Below are positions 43,498-52,472 of a stretch of 64,000 bases of DNA, piece by piece. The notes below the pieces were generated by a model that saw only the letters and a list, made by a program, of their open reading frames with translations, was not told the DNA's origin and did no database searches. The DNA comes from Rhizobium johnstonii 3841 (GTDB lineage Bacteria > Pseudomonadota > Alphaproteobacteria > Rhizobiales > Rhizobiaceae), in assembly GCF_000009265.1 (NCBI RefSeq), contig NC_008380.1, positions 2,547,501-2,611,500 on the forward strand, in the 5' to 3' direction. Position 1 is the stretch's first letter, and each line of letters starts with the position of its first letter. The position numbers and the translations under genes are program-made.

Positions 43498-45648
43498 CTA
43501 TTCCTCAAGTGTCGGGATGACTTTCGGTGGTCTTTGCAGCTCCGAGGCGGCGGCGGTTGCCGCTGCATCGGCGGGACCGCCGGAAACATGAACGGTCGGC
43601 GTTGCAAACTGGATGCCTTTTTCCGCGAATGTCTTCTTGAGCATGGCAAGGGCCTTTCGGCGAACGCCGAACTGTTCGCCGGGTTTCGTCATGAACTTCA
43701 GCCGTATCTGCACACCATAATCCGCCATCTGCTCGATACCCTGCATTTTCAAGGGCTCGATGATGTTAGGCCCGAGTTCGGCATCCTCCAGAAGCTCAAC
43801 GCCGATGCGTTTGATGGTCTTGCGTACCTCCTCAAGGTCACTGTCATAATTCAGGGTGAGCGTGATGATGTCGATGACCCAGTCACGGCTGAGGTTTTGC
43901 ACCGCGCCGAGTTCGCCGAAGGGAACGATCGTGACCGGGCCGCGGTGATGCCGCAAGCGGATCGATCGCAGCGAAAAACCTTCAACCGTGCCTTTATATT
44001 TCGCCGCCTGGATGTATTCGCCGATGCGAAATGCATCGTCGAACAGATAAAAGACGCCAGAGATGATGTCCTTGACGAGTGTTTGGGCACCGAAGCCGAC
44101 GGCTATGCCGACGACACCGGCGCCCGCCAGCAGCGGTCCGATCTGAATGCCAACGGCGTCCAGGATCATCAGGAAGCCGACGGCTCCGATCGCCAGAAAC
44201 AGCACATTGCGAAGAATGGGAAGGAGGGTATTCAACCGCTGACGCCGGCGCGCGTCGGGTCCGTCCTGATGCCCCGCCTGCGCACTTCGCGACGCCACCG
44301 CCATCTGACTGTCGATCAACGTGCTAGCGAGCTTCCAGATAACGTCGGTCACCAGCAGCACGATAACAATGCGGATTCCTGCGCGGATCAAACGCGTGGT
44401 CACCGTTTCGGCTGCGGCGAGATCACTCAGATTGACATTCCACGAGCGGGCAATGAGCAGCGCAGCGACCACGATGAGGCCGTTCCGCAGCGTTTGCATG
44501 ATGACAACAGACCATCCGACGATGGCCGGATCTTCGACAGCCTGCCCCTCCCCGGATTGAACAATGCGACGAATGATATCACGAGCCACCGAAACGGTAA
44601 GCGGCAGAAGCGTGATGACGATCACTGTCCAGAATGCCCCGTGGAGCCCGGACACCCATAACAGCCACGATACAATGATGCTCGCGCTGAAACCGACACA
44701 GACCAGCCGGCTCACCGGCGGCCCGTCGGAACGAAAGTGCCGCAGCCAGATCATAACGATCAAAGCGATTGAAACGACACCAAGCCATGCTGCGGTAAAG
44801 AGGTCGACCAAGATGGGTGAAGCTCGGATCGTCCCGATCACTTCAATGGTGGCCCAGCCAGCCGCCAGCACTGCGACGATTGCGAGGAGCCAGTAGTACC
44901 AGAACCAGGCAAGCGAGGTGACAAGCGTCAGAAGCCGCATATGCGGCAGGCGGGCGCCTGGCGCGATGACAATGCGGCCCACAAGCACGCCAAGGCGCAC
45001 CATGAGCGCGGCTGATAGCAGAATGAGGGCGATATCGCGAAACACGGCAGGCCATGGAAAGAGGATAAACGCGCCGAGGCTTCCGATCAGGTAACCGACC
45101 AAGGCGAGAAGACCCATTGAAAGCCGGGCGGCGTGGAGCTTGATGCGCTGCCGGACGGTGTCGGCAGGCGCGTTCAGCACAAAATGGAGCAGCCCTCGCC
45201 CTGACCACCAGGCAAGGCGTTGCGCAACGAACCCGCCTGCGACGAAGAGTATGACCGCCAAGATCAGGCCGAGAGGCTCGATACGATCATCCGTTTGGAA
45301 GACCCGGATCGCCGACTGTATCTGCCCTGGGAGGGTCGGAACGGCATCGACGAGTGTGAGCAACCTCTGGCGCAAATCCTGTAGTGACGTGGCAATCGAC
45401 GTCGGTGCCGCCTCTTGCGAGACTGCCACTGTCTGCGTCGGTTCCTGATTACCCGGAACGATCCGATTGACCAGCGCTCGTCCGGAATCATCATTCGGCA
45501 ATTCGATAATAACCCGGATCGGTGCCGAGGAATTGGTCGGCTCAGCCGCCGATCCGGGGTTTGCGCTCGCGAGTAGAAGCGTTGAAAATACCAGCATCAG
45601 GAATGCGCACACTCTGCGGCGGGGATGACGGTCGTCGATGATGCGCAT
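43498..45648 (-). CDS. MscS-family mechanosensitive channel with long N-terminal membrane region
   Basis: 716 residues, larger than plain MscS. Signal peptide (residues ~1-35, to GSAA), a periplasmic segment, about 10 hydrophobic helices, then the conserved pore helix (LLAGAGVVGIAVGFGAQTLVKDIISG) and the beta domain with RHHRGPVTIVPFGELGAVQN. The C-terminal domain is short and Ala-rich. It would release solutes on hypo-osmotic shock. Nearest known style: YbiO/MscM-like. Stands alone. Confidence 0.9.
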   Translation of the reverse strand: MRIIDDRHPRRRVCAFLMLVFSTLLLASANPGSAAEPTNSSAPIRVIIELPNDDSGRALVNRIVPGNQEPTQTVAVSQEAAPTSIATSLQDLRQRLLTLVDAVPTLPGQIQSAIRVFQTDDRIEPLGLILAVILFVAGGFVAQRLAWWSGRGLLHFVLNAPADTVRQRIKLHAARLSMGLLALVGYLIGSLGAFILFPWPAVFRDIALILLSAALMVRLGVLVGRIVIAPGARLPHMRLLTLVTSLAWFWYYWLLAIVAVLAAGWATIEVIGTIRASPILVDLFTAAWLGVVSIALIVMIWLRHFRSDGPPVSRLVCVGFSASIIVSWLLWVSGLHGAFWTVIVITLLPLTVSVARDIIRRIVQSGEGQAVEDPAIVGWSVVIMQTLRNGLIVVAALLIARSWNVNLSDLAAAETVTTRLIRAGIRIVIVLLVTDVIWKLASTLIDSQMAVASRSAQAGHQDGPDARRRQRLNTLLPILRNVLFLAIGAVGFLMILDAVGIQIGPLLAGAGVVGIAVGFGAQTLVKDIISGVFYLFDDAFRIGEYIQAAKYKGTVEGFSLRSIRLRHHRGPVTIVPFGELGAVQNLSRDWVIDIITLTLNYDSDLEEVRKTIKRIGVELLEDAELGPNIIEPLKMQGIEQMADYGVQIRLKFMTKPGEQFGVRRKALAMLKKTFAEKGIQFATPTVHVSGGPADAAATAAASELQRPPKVIPTLEE

Positions 45649-45769
45649 ATAGCCGTGGTCCCCGCGACGTTGTCGTCGCTTTTGCCTGGTTGGTCGAAAC
45701 TTCGGACTTTGTGCAGCGTTGCACGACCAACGTCAATCGACCAACCCGTCTGGCAAGGGCTAGGCGGTA

Positions 45770-47080
45770 TTAAGACCGCAAGCTTCTGAAGGCCTCCCGG
45801 ATCTCTTGACTGAAGAGTTCTGGCTCCTCCCAGGCAGCGAAGTGACCGCCCTTGGAAGCGCGATTGTAGTAGATGAGCTTCGGATAGGCCTTCGACAGCC
45901 AGTGCTTTGGCGGCTTGTAGACCTCGCCGGGAAACACCGTGACGGCGACCGGGACTTTGACGGTTGTGAGCTTGGCGCCCGACATGACGTTTTCCCAATA
46001 GATGCGACCGCTGGAAGGGCCGGTGTTCGTCAGCCAATACAGCGTGATGTTGTCGAGGATGGCATCCTTGCCAAGGGCCTGTTCGGGATCGCCGCGTGTA
46101 TACACCCAGTCGGCTATCTTGTCGTAAAGCCAGGCGGCGAGGCCGACCGGAGAATCCGCAATGCCGTAGCCGACCGTCTCCGGCCGCGTGCTCATGATCG
46201 CTGCATAGCCGAAGCCATTGTTGAGGAAGTCCCGGGCCTCGTCGAAGACGACCTTCTCATCCTGAGACAAGCTGTCGGGAGCCGGCCCTCCATTTTTGAG
46301 AGCCTGGGCTGCGTCCGATGGAAACGTCGTGGCACGCTCGACCCGGTTGACGTGGATCGCGAGCAGCCCGTCGGGTGCCTGGCGGCCCAAGGCGTCGCTG
46401 ATGATCGCGCCCCAGTCGCCGCCTTGCGAGACATAGCGGTCATAATGCAGTCGCTTCATCAGCACGTCCCAGGCGGCCGCTATCCGCTGGGGGTTCCAAC
46501 CCGTCGCAGGAGGTTTTCCGGAGAAGCCGAATCCTGGAATCGATGGGATCACCAGATGGAAGGCATCATCAGCCGTGCCGCCATGCGCCGTCGGATCGGT
46601 GAGCGGCCCGATGACGTCAAGCAGCTCGAAGACCGAACCTGGCCAGCCGTGGGTCATGATCAACGGCAGCGCGTTTTCATGACGGGAACGGACATGGATG
46701 AAATGGATGTCCAGTCCATCAACGGTGGTGAGAAACTGCGGAAAACTGTTCAGCTTGCTCTCTGCCTTCCGCCAGTCGTAGGACGACTGCCAGTAGCGAA
46801 CCAGCTCCTTCAGCCTGTCGGGCTGGACGCCCTGCGAACGATCCATGACGGTTTCGCCGTCGGGCCACCGGGTCTCTGCAAGACGCCGCCTAAGATCTGC
46901 GAGCGCCGCCTCGGAGACCTCAACCCTGAACGGTCGGATCTCCTCGGACGCGGGGCCGACAACATCAGCGGCGTCGGACGCGCGCGGAAGGAGAACGGCG
47001 GTTATGCCGGCCGCGGCAAAGCCTGACAGCAGCGAGCGGCGCGATATGTCGCGGTGTTTCAAAACGTTCAGCATTGCCAT
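45770..47080 (-). CDS. Tat-exported epoxide hydrolase family protein (EPHN domain)
   Basis: 436 residues. Twin-Arg signal (SRRSLLSG) before a hydrophobic stretch. Then the epoxide-hydrolase N-terminal domain (PFRVEVSEAALADLRRRLAETRWPD) and an alpha/beta-hydrolase fold: oxyanion HGWPGS, nucleophile Asp in SQGGDWGA, and His in KGGHFAAWEEPELF. Hydrolysis of an epoxide or ester in the periplasm is the expected activity. It follows the VOC gene on the same strand (67 bases), probably one transcript. Confidence 0.9.
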   Translation of the reverse strand: MAMLNVLKHRDISRRSLLSGFAAAGITAVLLPRASDAADVVGPASEEIRPFRVEVSEAALADLRRRLAETRWPDGETVMDRSQGVQPDRLKELVRYWQSSYDWRKAESKLNSFPQFLTTVDGLDIHFIHVRSRHENALPLIMTHGWPGSVFELLDVIGPLTDPTAHGGTADDAFHLVIPSIPGFGFSGKPPATGWNPQRIAAAWDVLMKRLHYDRYVSQGGDWGAIISDALGRQAPDGLLAIHVNRVERATTFPSDAAQALKNGGPAPDSLSQDEKVVFDEARDFLNNGFGYAAIMSTRPETVGYGIADSPVGLAAWLYDKIADWVYTRGDPEQALGKDAILDNITLYWLTNTGPSSGRIYWENVMSGAKLTTVKVPVAVTVFPGEVYKPPKHWLSKAYPKLIYYNRASKGGHFAAWEEPELFSQEIREAFRSLRS

Positions 47081-47147
47081 GATGCCGTGTCCTTTCGTGA
47101 TGTCGGGGAGAGGAAAAGATGCCCTGCCCGCTTCAATGCCGAAAATG

Positions 47148-47591
47148 TCAGGCCGCGTCCGCGCCGGAACGAAAGATCAGAAACTTGTTGCCTTCGGGAT
47201 CGCGAAAATAGGCGCAGTAAGGACCCGTGCCGTTCTCGCCACGCGGACCAGGAGCCCCTTCGTCCGAGCCACCCGCCGCCAATGCAGTTGCATGGGCTTC
47301 GTCGACCTTTGAACGGGACGGCGCTTCGAAAGCAATCATTCCACCGTTGCCGACGGTGGCAGGGCGGCCATCGAACGGCTTGATGATGCCGAATTCGAGC
47401 GTGCGATGACCGTAGTAGATGGCTCGGTTGGGCTGGACGAGGACTCGTCCGATCCCGAACACGGCCAGAAGCTTGTCGTAGAATACCGAGGCGGCATCCA
47501 GATCGTTCGTGCCGACAGTGGCGTGGCCCGGGAGGCCGCGGGCCTTGTCGGGGGCGGCCGCAACCTGTCTGCTTTGGGTAATGTCACTCAT
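47148..47591 (-). CDS. VOC-superfamily (glyoxalase/bleomycin resistance type) protein
   Basis: 147 residues with two beta-alpha-beta repeats of the vicinal-oxygen-chelate fold: GHATVGTNDLDAASVFYDKLL near the N-terminus and CAYFRDPEGNKFLIF near the end. His23 and a C-terminal Glu/Asn could be metal ligands. The reaction cannot be assigned. Likely first gene of a unit with the exported hydrolase. A long perfect hairpin lies upstream between it and the divergent hydrolase. Confidence 0.87.
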   Translation of the reverse strand: MSDITQSRQVAAAPDKARGLPGHATVGTNDLDAASVFYDKLLAVFGIGRVLVQPNRAIYYGHRTLEFGIIKPFDGRPATVGNGGMIAFEAPSRSKVDEAHATALAAGGSDEGAPGPRGENGTGPYCAYFRDPEGNKFLIFRSGADAA

Positions 47592-47713
47592 ATCAGTTCT
47601 TCCTTATATTGTCGCGGCCGACGCTCTGCCGTCCGCAAGCCAACGCCAACGAGCTGTCTCAAATCGGCGGCTGGTGGATATTTGGGCGGGTCGACGGACG
47701 GCCGGCACCTCGG

Positions 47714-47801
47714 GAAAGTGAGAGGCACCCTCTCGTTCAGATGTCAGCCTTGGGCAGCGGGTTGCTGCGCTGCCGCCGTGGAGAGGGTGCCTCTCACTTT
47801 C
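47714..47801. repeat. Perfect 21-bp inverted repeat with inner hairpin (88 bp)
   Basis: The 21-bp arm 47714-47734 (starting GAAAGTGAGAGGCACC) is the exact reverse complement of 47781-47801. The 46-bp spacer contains a second stem (GGCAGC / GCTGCC). It lies in the 302-bp gap between the divergent VOC gene and the alpha/beta hydrolase gene, about 90 bases before the latter. No U-run follows, so it is not an ordinary terminator. It may be a regulatory hairpin or a small repeat element. Confidence 0.85.
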
Positions 47802-47893
47802 TCCGGCTACCGCGGGCTGACGCCGTGCTCAATTATTTGTGGAGACAGCCGGCTTTTGGGCTTTGGCTGACCGCCGTTCAGAAAGGACATCCT

Positions 47894-48847
47894 ATGTCTA
47901 AGGACAAAACCGTAAATGCTGCATCAGTCGCAGCAACTCCGTCTTCCCACACGGCTGAAGCCTTCGCTTCCGCTTCCGGAGAAGCCGCGCAAGACGCCGT
48001 CGACTTCATCGAGATCGACGACCTCCTGACCCTGAGGAGGAAGGTTGTCCGCGCCCCCGCTCCAAAAGGCACCGTGCTTTTCCTGCATGGATTTCCGGAA
48101 ACGCTGACGGTGTGGAAGGATATTGCGACAACGCTTGCTGCCGACTACGACGTCCACGCCTTCGATTGGCCGGGCTACGGGCAATCGTCGCGCCCGGCCT
48201 TCGAGCGGTTTTCCTACGCGCCGAAGGCGTACGCCCAGGTGTTGAAGGCCTATATCGAACGGGCAGGCATCGACCGGTCGAAGCTCGTGATCTATGCGAC
48301 TGACATCGGTGCCCTCCCCGTCCTGCTGCTTGCTCTCGACGAGCCAACGATCGCCAGGCAGATCATCGTCGGAGACTTCGCGCCGTTCGACCGGCCGCAA
48401 CACATGTGGGAGAATCTGCAGAACCTCAAAGCCGAGCCGACCGCTTCGCCGACCCGGGTCTACATGAACAAGACGAGCGACGAGATCCTTGAGAACGTGC
48501 ACAGGCGCGGCCTCTCACCCGCGGAACAATTCGATCTGCCGGCTGACGTCCAGCAGGACATGACCCGTTCGTGGAGCCTTGACGGGATGACTTCAGCGGA
48601 TGCCTTCGCCCATTACTATGCGAATTTCACCCGTGATCAGCATTATCTCGAGGCCAACCTCACCCGGCTGAAGACGCCCGTGAAGGTGATCTGGGGCGAG
48701 AAAGACATCTACATCGCAAGCGAGATGGGCATCGAGTTCGCCGGCAAGATCGGTGCAAAAGTCGACGTCCTGCCCGACATCGGTCATTTTCCACACCTTC
48801 AGAAACCGGAACAAACGGTTGAAGAAGTAGGCGCATCATTCAGATAA
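47894..48847 (+). CDS. Alpha/beta hydrolase (haloalkane-dehalogenase-like)
   Basis: 317 residues from ATG 47894 (AAAGGA six bases upstream). Alpha/beta fold with oxyanion motif HGFPET, nucleophile Asp in YATDIGALPV (Asp in place of Ser, as in dehalogenases and epoxide hydrolases), acid residue region WGEKDIY and base His in DIGHFPHLQKPE. The first ~35 residues form an Ala/Ser-rich extension without a clear signal. Likely an epoxide hydrolase or dehalogenase. Divergent from the VOC gene; convergent with lysR (12 bases). Confidence 0.88.
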   Translation: MSKDKTVNAASVAATPSSHTAEAFASASGEAAQDAVDFIEIDDLLTLRRKVVRAPAPKGTVLFLHGFPETLTVWKDIATTLAADYDVHAFDWPGYGQSSRPAFERFSYAPKAYAQVLKAYIERAGIDRSKLVIYATDIGALPVLLLALDEPTIARQIIVGDFAPFDRPQHMWENLQNLKAEPTASPTRVYMNKTSDEILENVHRRGLSPAEQFDLPADVQQDMTRSWSLDGMTSADAFAHYYANFTRDQHYLEANLTRLKTPVKVIWGEKDIYIASEMGIEFAGKIGAKVDVLPDIGHFPHLQKPEQTVEEVGASFR

Positions 48848-48859
48848 CACTTGATTATC

Positions 48860-49744
48860 TTAGCGGAAATTCCGAAGCTGCGGCAGTGCCCAGTCGACGA
48901 AAGCGCGTACTTTCAACGCGAGAAGCCCCTGTCGCGCGTAGACGATATGAATGGGCTGGGGTGGGCCGTCGAAATCGCGGAGGATGGGAACGAGCGCGCC
49001 AGACGCCAGCTCGTCGGGAATCTGATAGTCGAACAGCCGCGCGATCCCCGCCCCGCCGACCGCCGCCGCAACACAGTTTGCCGCGGTATTCACTTCCAGC
49101 CGGTTGCGGGGCACCGCTTCCATCGGTGTACCATCGACGTCGAATGTCCAGAAGAATGTTCGCTTGTTGAAGATGATCCCGTCGCGATCGATGAGGTCGC
49201 TGGGACGCTCCGGCATGCCATGCCGCTTGAGATAGGCAGGGCTCGCGCAGGTCAGTAGGCGGAATTCCCCGACCTTGGCGGCATGGAGGGCGTTGTCGGC
49301 AAGGTCGCCGAGACGGATCGCGATATCCACCTGCTCGGACACGAGATCGACCGTGCGGTCGAGCGACAGAAGGTTCAGCGACACCTCCGGGTATTTGTCC
49401 ATGAAACTCAGCGCAATGGGCAGCACGTATCGGCTCCCGTATTCGATCGGCATCGTGATCGTCAGCACGCCTCTGGGCGTCTGGTATTCCCCCGACGCTC
49501 TTCGTTCGGCCTCATCGAGATCCGCCATGATCTTTCGAGCGGCGTCGACATAGTCGCGCCCGGCATCGGTGAGCTGCAGATTTCGGCTGGTGCGGACGAT
49601 GAGGTTTGCCCCAAGCTGCCGCTCAAGTTCGGCCACCTTGCGGCTGACGCTGGGCAACGGCGCGTTGAGCTTCCTGCTGCCGGCCGAGATGCTCCCGGCG
49701 TCGACGACCGCCAGCAATATGCGCATGGCTTCGAGACGATCCAT
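48860..49744 (-). CDS. LysR-family transcriptional regulator
   Basis: 294 residues. Helix-turn-helix about residues 15-45 (SISAGSRKLNAPLPSVSRKVAELERQLG), then the effector domain (MPIEYGSRYVLPIALSFMDKYPEV). Resembles the AaeR/DmlR branch that often controls adjacent oxidoreductase or hydrolase genes. Convergent with the alpha/beta hydrolase gene; upstream of it lies a RIME1-like repeat. Confidence 0.9.
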   Translation of the reverse strand: MDRLEAMRILLAVVDAGSISAGSRKLNAPLPSVSRKVAELERQLGANLIVRTSRNLQLTDAGRDYVDAARKIMADLDEAERRASGEYQTPRGVLTITMPIEYGSRYVLPIALSFMDKYPEVSLNLLSLDRTVDLVSEQVDIAIRLGDLADNALHAAKVGEFRLLTCASPAYLKRHGMPERPSDLIDRDGIIFNKRTFFWTFDVDGTPMEAVPRNRLEVNTAANCVAAAVGGAGIARLFDYQIPDELASGALVPILRDFDGPPQPIHIVYARQGLLALKVRAFVDWALPQLRNFR

Positions 49745-49797
49745 CGGACACCGCCAATACCACTTGTGTGCAACCCAGCGTAAGACCAGGCTTTAAA

Positions 49798-49906
49798 CAT
49801 GATGCCGAAAAGTGTGCGCGTCTTTCGGACGACATCATGCTCTAACTCTTAGATTTAGAACAGGATTCAAATTTTCGGCCGACCGCGCCTAAAATTGTCC
49901 TGTTCT
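49798..49906. repeat. RIME1-like intergenic mosaic repeat, copy 3
   Basis: 109 bp with the same two palindromes as copy 1: 49798-49839 (CATGATG...CATCATG) and 49857-49906 (AGAACAGGAT...GTCCTGTTCT), differing at scattered positions that are often paired. The last two bases form part of the TAG stop codon of the DUF599 gene, so the element supplies that gene's end. Confidence 0.87.
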
Positions 49907-50597
49907 AGTCAAGCAGCTTGCGTATGGCCATGATCCCCTTTGCAGCATCCGACCAGGATTGACGCCAGATCAAAATGCCGACGCTGAGGATGGTCGCAAC
50001 AGCGAAGGGGATTGGCCCGAGAAACCAGAAGGCGGCTGCGAAGGTGAAGTAATAAGACCGGACGCCGACACTGAACGATCGAAGCGCAGGGTTCAAAACC
50101 AGGGTCAGGGCGTTCGTCCAGCTGGCGATGTCCCTCTCCTCATCGCGGGATGGGCTCGCCCCGATGGCCGCCAGGCAGTAGTTGATCTGCCGGACCGCCC
50201 AGATGAAATCGGATAGGCCCCGCAGCAGCGTCGCCATGATCAGCAGGACCTTGCATTGGAAAAACCACGCCGGGTCCTGGGCCGCAAACATCGCGATCAG
50301 GCCACCACCCGATCCATAGTTCGGTTCCATGAACAGCGCGCCGCTGAGCCCGACGATGACGATAAGATTGGCGGAGCCGAAGAAGGACGCCGAATTGATC
50401 GTGTGCCCAAGGATCGCGGCATCGCCGATGAAGTTGTTGTCTCGCGTCAGCACCTCCCGCATCCAGGCGGCGCGAATGCGCACCATGTCAACGGAAAGGC
50501 TGTCGTTCTTCCTCGGCCACCCCGCTGCCATCAAAGGCTCGACGGCCACCCAGACGAGAAGGAAGAAAACGATCGCCGCGATGTTCACAAAATCCAT
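49905..50597 (-). CDS. DUF599 family membrane protein
   Basis: 230 residues with four hydrophobic segments (starting FVNIAAIVFFLLVWVAVEPLM) and the DUF599 motifs MVRIRAAWMREVLTRDNNFIGDAAILGHTINSASFFGSAN (in parts) and RSYYFTFAAAFWFLGP. Function of the family is unknown. The stop codon overlaps the RIME1-like repeat. Stands alone, 111 bases from the pxp operon on the same strand. Confidence 0.88.
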   Translation of the reverse strand: MDFVNIAAIVFFLLVWVAVEPLMAAGWPRKNDSLSVDMVRIRAAWMREVLTRDNNFIGDAAILGHTINSASFFGSANLIVIVGLSGALFMEPNYGSGGGLIAMFAAQDPAWFFQCKVLLIMATLLRGLSDFIWAVRQINYCLAAIGASPSRDEERDIASWTNALTLVLNPALRSFSVGVRSYYFTFAAAFWFLGPIPFAVATILSVGILIWRQSWSDAAKGIMAIRKLLD

Positions 50598-50708
50598 GGT
50601 GCCCCCGAACCGAATGTGGATTTTTTCTGAACAGTACTTCGAGCTAACCGCAGCTCCAAGCGACTATCGCCGCCTTACCCTTCAGATCGACACGCCGATG
50701 TTCGCGCG

Positions 50709-51656
50709 TCATGGTCCATCGCTGACTGCCGCGAGGTAACGGGACATCGTCGAAGCCCGAAGCCGAATGTGCTCGATCGCCTGCTGCGGCGTCACGGCCA
50801 GGAAACCGACATGGTCGCGTGGGCGTAGCTGGACGAAGGCGTCCAGATCCGAATCCACCACCGTGGCGATCTTGGGATATCCTCCGGTCGTCTGGTGGTC
50901 GGCCAGCAGAATGGTGGGAACACCGTCTCCGGCGACCTGCACCGAGCCCCGCACGATCGCTTCCGACGGCATGTCCAGCGCGACGCTTGGCGCAAGCGAC
51001 GGACCTTGGAGGCGTACTCCCATGCGGTCATAGGCGTCGCTCAGGCGGAAAGGCGATGAGAGGAAATTCGACAAGGTTTCTTTCGAGAAGAACCGATCCT
51101 GTGGACCGACCACCACACGCAGCTCGGATCGCGGCCTTGCTATGACCGGACATATGATCGGACCATGTCGACCGTCTCGCACTTCCGGATCGGTGACGGT
51201 GATGGTCTGTCCGGCTGCAAGACGCCCGCCGCCGAGGCCGGAGAGACTGTGCGTCGACATGCTGCCCAGCCAGGTCTTCGCCTCGATATGACCGGCGAAG
51301 GCCAGATACGTCCAGCTTCCCCAGTGTCCCGGACGAATTGCCAGCCGCTCGCCGGCCCTCAAGGTGGCGACCATCCATGCGCCGCGCTTGTCGCCGGCAT
51401 GTTCTACGATGAAGCCTCCTCCGGCGACGGCGAACGTAACCTCTCCCGACATGCAGTCGAGAACCAGGCCGCCCATGGAGACTTCGATTGCGGGCTGATC
51501 GGCAGGGTTGCCGATGGCGGCGTTGGCGGCTGCAAACGAGGTCCTGTCCATCGGACCGGAGGCCGGAACGCCATAACGCATCAATCCGTGACGTCCTCCA
51601 TCCTGGACCGCGACGTGAGGACCCGCGAAGTTGATTGCAAGGACGGCTTCGCTCAT
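50709..51656 (-). CDS. pxpC: 5-oxoprolinase subunit C (KipA/biotin-dependent carboxyltransferase-type)
   Basis: 315 residues from ATG 51656; longer frames lack support. KipA family (AHS2 domain): PHVAVQDGGRHGLMRYGVPASGPMDRTSFAAAN near the N-terminus and LADHQTTGGYPKIATVVDSDLD near the C-terminus. With PxpA and PxpB it forms the prokaryotic ATP-dependent 5-oxoprolinase that returns 5-oxoproline to glutamate. The start overlaps the pxpB stop by four bases. Confidence 0.92.
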   Translation of the reverse strand: MSEAVLAINFAGPHVAVQDGGRHGLMRYGVPASGPMDRTSFAAANAAIGNPADQPAIEVSMGGLVLDCMSGEVTFAVAGGGFIVEHAGDKRGAWMVATLRAGERLAIRPGHWGSWTYLAFAGHIEAKTWLGSMSTHSLSGLGGGRLAAGQTITVTDPEVRDGRHGPIICPVIARPRSELRVVVGPQDRFFSKETLSNFLSSPFRLSDAYDRMGVRLQGPSLAPSVALDMPSEAIVRGSVQVAGDGVPTILLADHQTTGGYPKIATVVDSDLDAFVQLRPRDHVGFLAVTPQQAIEHIRLRASTMSRYLAAVSDGP

Positions 51657-52360
51657 GCGAGGCACCTCGCGTCGAATTCGGCCCTCGATATGCGGCGAAA
51701 ACGCACCGCATCGCCGACGTCGAAAAGGAACGGACGTTCGTCGGAAGCGGCGTCGAGGATCTTCGTTGGCGAGCGGCCGATAATCCACCAGCCGGTCGGC
51801 ATGGTGAGCGTGCTCACCAGGCATTGCGGACCAGCGATCAGCACGCTTCCGGCGGCTATGCCGCGAATGGGCACCGGCTTCCTTGGCTGCTGAATGGCTT
51901 CGGGCACGCCTGCAAGGTAGGCATATCCGGGAGCGAAGCCGTACATGAAGACGCTGTAGTCACCGGATAGATGGGCGGATATAACATCTTCCGGCAATAA
52001 TCCGCTTGCCTCGGCGACAGCGGCAAGATCGGGCGCAAATTCAGGATCGTAGCAGACTTCGACTTCGCGCATCGCTCCGATCGCCTCTGGAACCTCAGCC
52101 GTCAGACGCTCGGCAATGGCCGCCTCCGTCGTCCGGTGATCGGCCACGAGCGGATCGAAGCATACGAGAATGCTGGAATAGGCCGGAACGGCTTCGACGA
52201 ATCCTTCAAAGGGTGCCACCTTCAAGGCGGCATCCAGCTTGACGACCTGATCGTGGATCCGTTTATCGATGGTCGCGCCGAATTCGACGAGCACGGCGTG
52301 CCCGCCCACCGGGCGGTAGGTCGGAACGCTGCCGGACGATGCGGACGGGTCCTGTGACAC
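51653..52360 (-). CDS. pxpB: 5-oxoprolinase subunit B (KipI-type)
   Basis: 235 residues, AHS1 domain: PVGGHAVLVEFG at the N-terminus, SVFMYGFAPGYAYLAG and GSVLIAGPQCLVSTLTMPTGWWIIG later. It starts with GTG at 52360, two bases after the stop of the small DUF1330-like frame, and lacks an obvious ribosome-binding site of its own. It appears to depend on translation of the upstream mini-ORF. Overlaps pxpC by four bases. Confidence 0.92.
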   Translation of the reverse strand: MSQDPSASSGSVPTYRPVGGHAVLVEFGATIDKRIHDQVVKLDAALKVAPFEGFVEAVPAYSSILVCFDPLVADHRTTEAAIAERLTAEVPEAIGAMREVEVCYDPEFAPDLAAVAEASGLLPEDVISAHLSGDYSVFMYGFAPGYAYLAGVPEAIQQPRKPVPIRGIAAGSVLIAGPQCLVSTLTMPTGWWIIGRSPTKILDAASDERPFLFDVGDAVRFRRISRAEFDARCLA

Positions 52361-52361
52361 G

Positions 52362-52472
52362 TCAGTCGGTGCTTTCGATCAGAATGAAATCCGCATCCGC
52401 TGCCCGCGTGCAGGTCCCGTAGGCTTCCGGATCGGTGACGGAAGCCTGGGCGATAAGATTGCCTTTGGCCAT
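52362..52472 (-). CDS. 36-residue DUF1330-like mini-ORF coupled to pxpA and pxpB
   Basis: The ATG overlaps the pxpA stop as TGATG, and the TGA is followed after one base by the pxpB GTG. The peptide begins MAKGNLIAQASVTDPEAYG, which matches the start of DUF1330 proteins, and ends TRAADADFILIESTD, which matches their C-terminal AADADFVIVEG-type end. The ~55 middle residues are missing. It is either a decayed DUF1330 gene kept because it couples translation, or a real micropeptide. AGGAAAACAGG provides a ribosome-binding site. Confidence 0.65.
   Translation of the reverse strand: MAKGNLIAQASVTDPEAYGTCTRAADADFILIESTD

Noticed and set aside
43332..43649. Minus-strand frame beside the mscS end, possibly a transposon remnant
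   Set aside because: No motif strong enough to support a transposase; most of it overlaps mscS in another frame.
45806..47026. 406-codon plus-strand frame opposite the epoxide hydrolase gene
   Set aside because: Antisense shadow of a gene with all catalytic motifs.
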